Positions 48,001-60,000 of a stretch of DNA of 64,000 nt are shown here, piece by piece; position 1 is the first letter of the stretch; every line of letters begins with the position of its first letter. The stretch spans positions 15,471,660 through 15,535,659 of the forward strand of contig CM041089.1 of assembly GCA_023079485.1 (NCBI GenBank). The letters are read 5' to 3'. The DNA comes from Archilochus colubris. Taxonomy: Eukaryota; Chordata; Aves; Apodiformes; Trochilidae. The position numbers and the translations under genes were made by a program. The notes beneath the pieces were generated by a model. That model searched no databases, was not told the DNA's origin, and was given only the letters and a program-made list of their open reading frames with translations.

Positions 48001-51000
48001 GTATTGTTCCGCCTGACACTGGATTTGCTTTGGATGCTGACAGACTTCCTGCCCAGCAGCCTGGATGTGCTGGTAGGTTTCAAAGTCTCCCTGGTTGGGC
48101 CCAGCAGACGGGAAGTCGACGTCAAACCACTGACTCCAGGAGCAGACCTCAGGTTGACAAGGGAAAGTGTAGGAAGTGGTGGTGGAGCTCAGGTAGGGGA
48201 GTTGTGTGGACGATGTTGGCTTTGTTGTTGAATACCTTTGCTCAGTTTGTCCTGTTGTAGGTGTTCTTGGAGATGCTGTGATCATTGTTTCTGTTTCAAT
48301 ACTCGTCACTGGTTGCGTGGTGGTTTTGGAATGGATATGTTCAGTTTCTGGTGGAGGCACTGATATCGTCGTTGTCTTATGTTTAGTTTGAAGGTGTGGT
48401 GTTGTTGATATTTCTGTGGATGATGTACCTAAAGTTGTAGAAAATATCGTGGTTATTTTTGGTACTTGTGTAGTTGTAGTTGATACCGTAGGTTCCTGGC
48501 ATGGCACTTCTACATTTGAGCAGCATTTAAACCTCAGTTTATAGTTATAGCAGATCGGTGGCAGCTGGTTTTTATTGTAGCATGTCAAGCCTTCTTCTGT
48601 ATTGCATGTTATGTTTTGCTCCAGAAGTGGATATTGAGTGTTTGGGAACCTTACTGCTCTACATTCCACATCCTTTCTGTTATCACACACTCTGTATCCT
48701 TTTTTTCTAATGTTCTGAATCGTGTCAAAATCTCCATCATTGTATCCAGACCCTGGATAGCTGACATCATACCACATGGACCAGTAACATTCTTCTTGAA
48801 TGCACAGAGGAGTTGTTGAAGGAGAAGTGGTAAGAGAGCTTATTTCAGCTGTGGTTGTTTCCTTAATAGTTGAAGGTGCTGACGTTGTAGTTTCAGAGAC
48901 TGTAATAACTGGTGATGTACTGGTTGGAAACAGTGTAGTTTCTTCAGCTGAACTAGATGTTTCTGTCCTCTTAACTGGGGTTGTGATCGGCGTTGGTGTG
49001 CTGAAATGTGTTGTGGAAGAACATGGTACAAAAACACAACAGAAGATTCTGATTTCGTAGTTGTTGCACATGGTTGAAATTTGATCTTTGTTGTAACATA
49101 TAAGCCCAGCTGTTGTACTGCATTCTACTTGTTGGCCAAGTTCTTCCAGTGGCATATCCGGGTATTTTTCTGCTCTGCACTGAACATCCCGGGGAGCTTT
49201 ACAGACTTCATAACCTTTAGCTCTCAAATCTTCAAAGGTTTCAAAATCTCCACCATCATAGCCAGGGGTTGGCAGACTCCCATCGTACCACTGTGACCAC
49301 TCACAGACCTGACGAACACACACTGATGTAGTTGGTGTCACTGTGAAAGAGAAGACAGCAGAAAACTTGGAATTAATTCCTGTATTTGTTCCTTTTTTAA
49401 ATATTAAGTGGACAATTTTCCTAAGGTAATTTGCTTACGTTTTGAGCCTAGAGTGCATCACTTCACCCTGGGTATAATTTAGTGGGAAGTAGAACAGAAA
49501 ATCCATCACCCAGCAATTTAATATATGAACATCCTTGGAATTCTTGTGTCCTAAGAGAATGCTAATTATCTTTTTAAAAATCAGTCTAGGACATAGTTGA
49601 GGGAAAAAAAGCCTCACTTTTTTTTTTTTTTTCTTTAGATTACCTGGTTTGAATCTTGCTTCAGTATTTATTAGTCTCTCAGATATTTCAAAGCCAAGAT
49701 CCAGTAAAAAGAACAACATTTACTCTCTGCATCAAGATTCATCTCTACTTTTTTCTTAGAAATAAGCTGACTTCTCATGTAATGTGCTCCGTTGTCTTTG
49801 CTACTCCATTTGAAGCAAAAAGTTTCTAATGCAGCATCCTGAGCACCCTACACCTTCTACTTCAGCTGTGGGCTTAAGAAACCATTTATTGTCCATAACA
49901 TCTGCAGGTGAATTCTCATGATGAAATGGCTAATGAATTCCAGTAGTTTTAATGACTTCTGTGATTTCAGAATGTGTAACTCCAAATTGAATACAGAATA
50001 TTCATTCTGTTGCACGACATATGCCCATAGTTATTGGAGACTGCCAACCTGAAGGATGCTGAGCAGGCATTTTAGAAATGAAAATTTCAGTATCTTGGTG
50101 CCAATATCTGAGCAATTCTCTCTAGTACTGTAATTATAAGTACCATGGACCCTAGCAGGAATTTTACAGCAAGTAATAATTATGTAATTTAGCAGGAAAA
50201 ATCATGAATTATCCATTCAATAAAGATAATTCAAGGTATAGAAATAGTTACATTTACAGGTAGTAAATCTGAAAATGGGTTTTTTTATTTTTCACTTATG
50301 GACATAAGCAAACTAATACTATGAAACCAGTGTGCAATGGTTTATAGTTTGGTGTTTCAGGAGTGGTTTTAGTTTCTGTTTCTTCTCTTGTGTAGGTTTG
50401 GTTACACAATATTGACTGAAGCTAGATAACCAATGAATGAACTCTCATTCATTTTGTAGTGTATCAGCTCATTTAGGTGTGAGTGTGGGCATGGTCACTG
50501 ATCAGCAGAATACACTTTTGGAGGATGTACCTGTGGAAGAAGGGGCAGGTGGTGTAGTGCTGAAGTGGAATGTTGTTGCTGGTGTGGGTGTTGTTGCGAT
50601 GGAGCACTCATAGACATCCCTGTGAAGTGTTCCATTGAGGCCACAGGTTGCAACAATGCACCCTCCCGTGCCATCTGTTGTGTTGTAGACCACCTCTTGA
50701 TAGTTGTATTTCTGTCCCTCATAAAAGCAGATGCATTCTGTAAATCAGAAGGGTGTGTTATTCCTTGGTATCCATAACACAGAGCAGAGCACCTCAAATG
50801 TTCAGATAAAAACAACTTTGTCAACATACCCGATTCGTCGTAGTTGCAGATTTTGCCATGCTTTGTGCATTTACTGGAAAAGAGAAAAAAAAAGAGATGA
50901 TGAATGTGAAATTATTGTTTCGGGACATTGTTTTATTGTGTCATTTTTTCTATCACTCCTTTGCTGTTTGTTGTGTGTTTAAATGTAGAAATACTATTTT

Positions 51001-54000
51001 CTCTGAGTTAGATGCTCAGTACTGCTGTACAACTCCAGGCTAGGTAAGATCATTCAATTTTCTGTCAAGAGAGCAGCTCTTCTGTGCTAGCGTACCAAAA
51101 ATGGGGTGTCCTTCTTGGTGCTTTCAGAGGCTGGGAAAAGATGTGGGGGGGAGGGATGATTCTAAATGCCCTAATCTCCCTGAGAGGTGTACCTATTGCT
51201 TGGAAGAAGTGCAGTAAATACATCATTTGAGAAAGAATCACTGTATCACAGGTGTTGAGGCTCTCTACACAGTGCATTTCTGTTAGACTTCCAAAAGATG
51301 CAGGAATACCTTCTGTTTTTAAAGGGAATTTATATATTATCTGTTAAGAACTGAATCTTAATCTATTTGTTTAAGTGACTATGGGCATCCAAAGCAGCAG
51401 CCTGTGACTGGCCTGCTTCCTTTTGGCAAACAGAAACCTTAACGCATGGTGAATCATATTCCACATCTTTAAACTCAGTGCTTAAAAATCTTGACTAAAC
51501 TTACCAGGACTGACAGGCCTGATCTGAAGGCATCTGCATTCCAGGTTTGTAATTTTTTCCATTCTCATAGCAACCACAATTAGAAACACAAGTCATGGTT
51601 TCTTCATCAAAATAGGGCTTGTTCTTTGGACAGTGTGGATAGCAGCCTACAATAAAAAAAGGGAAGTTATTTGTGACACCAGACTTTACACAAGTAGAAG
51701 TAACACAATACTGTTTATATTTTCTTTTCCCAAGTTATCCCATATGGCAAGTGGAATTTCAGATACTGTTCCTGCTATTCCTTTCATTGCACATCAAGCT
51801 TTGGAGCACTTTGTCCTCATTCTCACTCCTTTCAAGTGCAAGTTCCATTTGGGTGTAATATACTGATTAGAAAATAAGTTACAATTTCTAATATAAACGC
51901 ATCATATACTGACTAATATACATTTTGTTAATTGTTTGCATTGTAGATACTTTTTATAAGTAAAATAAGGCATGCATGATTTTCTTTACCTTCCAAACCT
52001 CTCAGCTCATGAAGACAGCTCCCACTTGGATTATTGCAGGTCTTCATACAAGGGGCTCCACAGGGTTTGTAGTGCCATTCACATTCCCCTTTTGGATTGT
52101 AGTAATCACAGAACAGAGCTAGAGAAAGGAGAAATTACAGGAATAGACTTTAAATCTTTTTACATTACAGTCTTTCAGTTTTGATGCATGAAAATCCTAT
52201 GTGATTGGGATAGTCATTTAGGTGGTGAATAGGGTGTATTCTTACTTCTAATTCAACCCAATGTTATCCTTGTACCACTTTTTGACACCAATATAATTCT
52301 AAAGCATAGAACGTAGTTATGCATGAACCCTGAAAAATCAATTAATTGAACCACTGATTTTAGTTAGTATCCAGTAATATTTATTTACACTGAGCCTGAT
52401 GGTGGGAGTGTAACATACTAGAGTTCACCAGCTGTGTATCATGCTTGGCAAATAAATCAGACACTAACGACTTTTGGTAAAGTTATTATCAGTGGTTTCA
52501 TTTTAAGAAGATAGATTGACTTCCAGTGATCTATTCAACACGCTTTCTGTTTTTTGTTTGTTTGCTTGTTTTTCTTTTTTGTTTTTCTTTGTTTTTAGAA
52601 TAGAGCAGTTCCTGTTACAAATAGAATTTTCTTCTTTCTTTTCTAGTTTTTTCTTCTCTGTTTCCTTTCCCTCCAAAAATTAGCAGAGTGAAACTCACGA
52701 CAAATGGATGGGGTTCTCCATGAAATGCAGATGTCCAGCTCATTGCATGCTTGAGCATAGGCAGCTACTGCTGTACAGAAACATTCACAGTCTCCCCCCG
52801 TGTCACAGGCACAGGCATCATCCACACATGCTTGATAATACTCATTTGGTTCAACCTGGTGGACAAAAAGTTGAGTTTTCATGCATTTGTCCTCTTTGAA
52901 AAGGCATTCACAGTCCTAAAAAAAGCTGGGTAAAACATCTGGAAGTGACAACTCTGTGTATGTGAGAAAGATAAGAAAGGAAGAAACTGTAGAATTACCA
53001 GAAACTGTAGTTATTACTAGTAAGTAGTAATGGTAAAATATATTTGATGTTGAAGATCTATTTGCAGAAAGAATAGTTACATGACTCCAAACTTGCACAC
53101 GCTCATACTTATCAGGTGGCTGATATTTAGATTAGTGCAAATCGTGTCATGAGAAAGCACACAGATCCTGATATTTATCTGTTGTTGTCATTTCTATCAG
53201 CAATAGAACCCCCAACAAAACAACTGAAAAAACCTTTCCATTTCTTTAGTGTACTTCTGCAAGGAACAAGCTGAGAAAATGAAAGTGAAAATACTTCCTA
53301 CGCAGCCTCCGTGGAACTTGCTCTGACTTCACTTGGTCGTGTCTGACAAAGTATAATTTAGTGGGTATTTCCTACATAAAAATAATGTAGTTTCTGGCTT
53401 AAGAGGATTGAAGACTGAAGTTCAGGTGATACCTGGGAGTGACACTTGGCAAAGACTTCACTGGTAATGATGCTGCACTGCTTCTGTGCCCAGGCTTTCC
53501 TGTATGGATTTGCAGTGCAGGGATCCTTGGTTTGGTTGGCATTTGGGCAACTGGAAGACACTTTCCAGCTGTTGGCGAACTCCATCACATTTCCTACCAC
53601 AGACTGACTGCGAGTGGTGAAGTCATTATTGCCATTGCCATCATAGTTTCCACAAAGTCCACAGATTTGTCCCTGCATGGAGATCAACACAAAATGACAA
53701 AGAACAGTGAGGAACAGTTTCTCAGTATCTTTGGGTAACAGACCCTTAAATGTTATTTATCTGGGCCTCTTCAGTAACAGTCTTGGACATTCTCATATAA
53801 TGCCTTTCAAAAAGAGGTGTCTATAACTTATTGTTAGGAAGGATAAGCACAGGGAGCAGAGCAGACCCATGGCTTTTGTTCTTAGTATTGAGCTAATTAG
53901 TTTTATCTAATTACCAGCACGCCCATTCAGTGAGGGCTTTTTGTGAAGAAAGGTACCCATACCATTGCTCTTACACCATTGCTGAATAATGTAATTTGAG

Positions 54001-57000
54001 GAAAATGAGCACAGCAACTAAATCAGCACTGCAAGGATAATAATGTGCAATTGCTGCACTCTCAGTCTTCTGGTTATAGCCTAAATTTCCATTTTTTCCT
54101 TTGAGAAGTAAAACAAATGCATTTCAGAAATAATTTTATCTGGTTTTAGATTTAAAAATGTACCTGAAAGCTGGGACTAAGTTTGATGAATATGCTGGTT
54201 TTCCTGTCCCACATAAGCATAAGGCCAACAGTAGTGTCCACCACCAGGTAGATGCCCATGGAATGGATTTGGAATGGCATTTGTCCTCCAGGTGTCCTCT
54301 GGATGACATCGGAATGTCCATCAGTGAGTACAAGCTCATAGTTCTAGGACAGAAAAGAAAGAGTTAGTGGTCAGTTTAAAAAGTCACCTCTTGGGCAGTT
54401 TTATATATTGCCAGCAACTACTGTAGAAATAATACCTCTATTATAATAAAAAATTATTCTATTAACATCATTATTATTATTCTATTAACATCATTATTAT
54501 ATTAATAACATCATCTAATATTAACATCATGTTAAGCCATTTCTCTTTAGAATTCTTTGCTTTAGCAGAGAGCAGAATCATTAGCAGTGAACAAAGAAGT
54601 TTAGTAACATTTTCAGTGTCCTGGAGGCCACTTGTGTGATGGAACTATCTGGGACCTCCTGTTCCATTCTCCTGGCACATCAGGCCCATGATACAACTCA
54701 TGAAAGAAAATCCTTACCCCCAGGAAAACTTTAATAGACTTAGAACAGGTGGTTCCTGTAGTGCCACATGGAATGTTCTCAGTAATGACTCTGAAGGTTC
54801 CTTGATTCAGACCTTGTTGACCACAGTAGTTCTGAAACAGAGAAATGATATTCAGGCTTCAGTCTGCCACATGGTCATGTGTCGGATGCAAGGTCCTTTG
54901 ATTGGGGACAAGTCTAGGAAGGGCTCTTACCTGAACCAGAACATATTCACAGTCTCCTTCAAAGTCAAAGCGTTTGCCATCAAAGGTTGTGTAGTGCCCA
55001 TCTCCATAGACAGAACAGGTTTCCAGGCAAGGGTTCTCAGAGCACTGCCATTTTCTGTTTGTACACGTGCTACACAAGACAAAGAGCACTCCAAATGTAC
55101 AACCAGACATACACACAGTACAGCTATGTCTACATGCCTGCGTGTGCATCAGTTTTATTTTAAAATGCATTAACTCTATGATGAAAAAATAAGGTATTCT
55201 CAGAAATACCGCCCAGCTCAAGAGCCTTTGGGGTTTACCAGAAGACTGTGCTACTTCATGATGTCCTGAATAAATTGGGTTAGGAAATGCCTTAAGTCTT
55301 TACATTTCCAAATCTTTTTGGAGGTCTTGAAATGTAGGATTGCTTAAGAGGAAAAAAGCTTTCTTGACTCAAATGAATATGACATCATCCAAATCATATT
55401 GTTCTGCTGAGTACTTGTAATTTCTGTGCTATGTTCCATTGTAAAAACAGAGTCTGATTTTTAGGTACCAAGGGGATCATCTTCCATTGGTTTCCATCCT
55501 ATAAATCTTCACACTGCTGGAGCCAAATACTGTAATTCCCCTAGAGTGAAAACTATTCCCTTTTAGATGCTTGAAGAGAATATTTTTCAATATGCTCTTA
55601 CCAGTTGTTACAGCCAACTCTGATTGATTCTCCAGGACTGTAGAAATTCCCATTGTGAATACATGGACAGTCTTCTGGAGCTATGCAGCCACCTTTGCCA
55701 TCCAGCACTTGGTTGTGAGGGCAAACACAGCCAGAGACACAGTGGGTTTTGTACTGTAAGGACCACATAGAAAACATGACTTGAAACATTTCCCTGATGA
55801 AAGTCTCCAGCTGTAAAAGAGTTTTATGTGATGTCAGCTGGGGATGGTGAGCCTGTACTTACACATTCCATATCCAGAGTCTGGCAGCTCTTCTGGCATC
55901 CTGCTCCTACCACATCTCCAGTGACATTGCTGCAGTCAATGTAGACCATGGGAGCTTTGCAGACTGAAAGAGAGAAAAGCCATGAGGAGACCTGCAGTAA
56001 ATCCATGCATTCTGGCACTAACTTCTGAAATAAAAAAAAACTTTTTTGAAATAAAAAAGGATGCTATGTGAAGGAAACTACTGCATATCTAAAGTCAATA
56101 GCAATATTCACAAGCCCTCAAATTCGGAAAATTTCACCTTGACTGCTCAATAAGGACTTACTAACACCACACTATGATTTAAAATATGATCAAAAAAAAA
56201 AAAAGGAGGAATTTAACAGCTCAGAACAGAAACCAGTATCAGAAGCCTATGGTTATTTGAAGTTTACAGAAAAAAATTAACTCTTGTTTCAGCCACATGA
56301 AAAGTAAGACTTCATTTCCTTTTTGTTTTGGGACTATCTTCTGCATTACAGAAGTCACCAGTTCATTTTCTCGTTGTTTTATAATATTATGTTTTGTTTT
56401 CTTCCTGTATTATTTTGCATCATTATGACAAAAAAGGGAGAACTGAAAATGGTGACGATGAAAATGGGGATTAAAGAAAATATTAGTGATATGTTACCTG
56501 GTTCAGGTTTCTCTCCAATGCAGCTCAGTTTCCCGCTGGTGCAAGTGCTATGTAAAAAAAGATAGATACGGTTTTGCTTTTCAGCTTTTTTCAGCTTGTT
56601 TCCTAATGAATTTGAAATAGTTAAAAAAATTACTGTGATTAAACAGAGAAAATGCATCATTTATCAGAATAGCCTGTTCTAGTCAAAATTACTTTATGCT
56701 AGAGCAAATCAAAACACAAATCTATTCTATATAAAGAGAGATCTGCTGTATCCATTTGCCTGGTTAAAAACTGTCCTTCAGAATAACTCAGATTCCATCT
56801 TTTGGGGACAATCTGCAATGGGGTTGGGAAGCATCTTTCACCAGGGGGCAAGTCTTTTACAGTCTTGGATGTGAAAAGTTGGTGTGGTGAGGAGAGAGAG
56901 GAGTAGAGACTGAGTGGGAGGAGAGAGAGGAGTAGAGACTGAGTGGGAATTTGTCCCACCGGAGTGAGGTTTGTTGAATTCATGTGGCAACCTGTGTACA

Positions 57001-60000
57001 ATCTTCCAGGCATGGATAGCTCTCACAATTTCTAAGGATTTGAGATTATTAGGGAGAGAAAGGCATTTGATTTGAACAGATTGCATGATGTGTGTGTGTT
57101 TCCATTATTATTGCCCACAGCCCATGCTTTCATGTAGTGGAACAAAGCAATCAGCTGCCTCTGATTACCAAGAAGTGGGTGTGAGCCAGTATCAAATCCA
57201 CCTGTGCCCAGTTAGGGCAGGCCCCTATTGAGCATGTGCAAGACCAGGGGGCCAATAAAAGGTGAGGCTCACACCCACCGAATAGCTCACTCTTGGGCTA
57301 GTCACAAGAGAGGCTGGTAGCTCTTTGAGCCACGGTCCAATCTTGTTAGTTCCACTACGTGAGTGATAGACTTAGAGCACAACTCTCAAGACCTTGAGGC
57401 ATTGATCCCTGAAGAAAGATTCGTCCTGCTATGTTTGGTGGAGAATGCGGACGACATGCAGATGTCTAAAGAAGCAGCAGTGTGAGGAGCTGGCAACAGG
57501 AACGTTCTCCCTGATTTGAAAAAGTGCCTAGGCTAACACTCTCCCTGAAAGGTATGACCAGCAAGCTCTTTGGATTGGAAACCCCTGAGCAGAGGGAAGC
57601 CAGGAGGATGGAATCCCATGAGGAAGGGTTAAATCCCGTAATCCCATGAGGAACCAGAAACCCATGAGGAACCAGCAAGCTCTTTGGAAACCCCTGAGCA
57701 GAGGGAAGCCAAGATAAGGATTCTCTCTTTGGAAACCCCTGAGCAGAGGGAAGCCAAGAGAAGAGCAGATACAGGAGGGAGAAGAACAACTCAAGTCGGA
57801 AAAGCAGAGACTTTGTGAAAAGTATTTGTAAGCTAGGGTTAAATCCTGTAAGCTGTAAGTGTTAAATGTTTGTGTCAGTCGGTGTCAGTCTTAGAAGCTA
57901 GGGTTAAATCCCGTAAGCTATAAGTGTAAAATGTTTGTAAAAATCCTGTAATCAGTGTTGAAATAAAAAAAAAGGGGGGGGGCAAATGTAGAGAAACAAG
58001 ATAAACCAGGTGCCTCGAGTTGCCAAAGAGTGGGTGTGAGTCCACCTGTGCCTGGTTAGGGCAGGCCCCCTATTACCAGGGGGCCAATAAAGGTGGGACA
58101 CACACCCACAGAGAGAAGCTCACTCTGGTGTGAGGCAATGGAGAGGCCAGCAGCTCGTGGAGCCTCAGGAGCAAGAAAGGCTCCTCCTGCTACATTTTCA
58201 TGTACAAATCTCTTACCAGACAACACCATTATCATGAGCAACTTCTCCAGAAGACAGAGGCATTCCTTTGTAGTAACAGGGACAGCTGGAAGCAGGGACA
58301 CATTTGCCACTTTCATCCATGTAGGTTCCATTCATGCAGGTGCAGCCATCCACGGGGACAAACTTGATGCTGCAGGTGACATCAGGCTGGCTCAGGGAGC
58401 GGCAGCTGGGCTGGCAGGAATCCACGGTGTAAGTGTACTCCAGGGATTTGGGACACAAGGTGGTGTACTTGGCTTGAGAGTAAAAAGGTGAGTTACATTT
58501 CTAGTTCCTTCCAGTTAATGTACAAAGCATTGTAGGGAGATAGGATAAAGATGGCAGTGTCTGGACATGGGCTTTGCTGGGGTCTTCCATAGTGTAATGT
58601 TGGTTTGGAACTGCTAGAGCAGAATTTTCCTCTATAAATGTCATATGAATACAAATGTTTTGTCCAGATTAAAAAAGAAAAATGTCAACTGTATGAATGC
58701 ATGGTGTGGTTTTGTGTTGTTGCTATTTTTATATTTGTCTTAAGCAGGTTGAGAAACATTCTGTTTATTTTAGTCTTAGTGCAAGGTTATTAAGGGCAAT
58801 GCTGCTTCCACTGGCTCTCACCAAGCAAACTAACAAACCCTCTTTTTATGGATTCTCCCTGCTTACTGATTATCTTTCCTAGTATTCCATTCCTACACAA
58901 ACTCTTGAAAGTCAACAATATACTTCAAACAAAGTTTAACACAATTTACTGTGGGAATCTGCTGGGTTGTGGTGCAGAGGGGTTTAGGTAGAACTTACTG
59001 CAGGCTTTGCTTCTCCACCCAGCCAGGAGAATTCCTTTCATGGCACAGGCCCTGACATAGCTGGAAAGGGCAGCACACATGCACTCCTCGCTCTTCTCAC
59101 AGTTGCAGGTGTCAAAGATGCAGTTCTAGAGACAGAGGATGATTTGTGATCAGCAGGGTCATGGCAAAGCCAGGGATGGCATCCTCTGCTTCTTAGGTCA
59201 TCAGAGCTTGGAGTGAGTGTAATCCACATGCACAAGTAAACATATCCCTGGTTTTCACTGGAAGATTTCATTGAGCCCTTTCAAAAAAGATTCTTTGCAA
59301 GGAGTGAGAGTAATTAGGGGTCCATAATTTTAAGCAATTTTTTCTTGTTGTTTTCTACTTTTCCATGTGTTGCTAGGTTACCCTACTACTTCCAGTTTCA
59401 AGCAACTGTACCAGAGATGCTTAGACCAGGGATATTTGATGCCACCCAGCTTGTAAGGTTTTGGCACAGGAGCTTAGGCTCTTTGCATCCGAGGAACAAA
59501 GAAAACAATAACTCATTTAACACGCTGCTTTGCCAAGCAGGGTCACTATAATGTTGTTGTTTGTTGAAGGTAATCTTACAGATATCCAATAACAGAGATT
59601 CTGTAAAGTTCCCAGGCATTCTGTTTCAAATTTCATCATCTTGAATTCCTGGAACATTTTTCTTCACATCCTACCTAATGTCTTTGCTGCTTCTTACAGA
59701 CATTTCTGGCTTTGTTCTTGGATATATGCAAAAGCCTTTTAAGAGCAGTTGAGAGCAACCAAGCAAACTGCTGGTTTAGATTCTGACTAAAGATTTCCTT
59801 ACATCTCAGGAGAGATGGCTTCTGGACTTTGACCTGGCAAGGAGTCGTGGGAGCCAAAGTTCCTAACTCAGGCCTTTAGGATACTACATAGAAATATGGA
59901 CAACTGGAATATGCCAGGAAATTTATCTTCCTGGGAATGGAAAGAAAGATACCTTTGCTAAGGAGTAATTATTAAGATGTGTAGAAAGGAACCCTTGGCT

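Larger units (their letters stand above)
42451..48159 (-). repeat. CysD/PTS tandem array, 11 units of 537-546 bp
   Basis: CysD blocks on the minus strand start at 48159, 47613, 47067, 46527, 45990, 45450, 44907, 44361, 43821, 43281 and 42741, each 291 nt. Spacings are 537, 540, 543 or 546, all multiples of three. Linkers occur as a few recombined cassettes: RGIPTST or SLGTSTST at the front, and [14 protein letters not shown] or ATQVPLKR at the back. The CysD start alternates between CSWSD, CTWSQ and CSWSQ. Confidence 0.96.

Noticed and set aside
42451..48159. CRISPR-like regular repeat
   Set aside because: The units are about 540 bp, coding and in a vertebrate exon.
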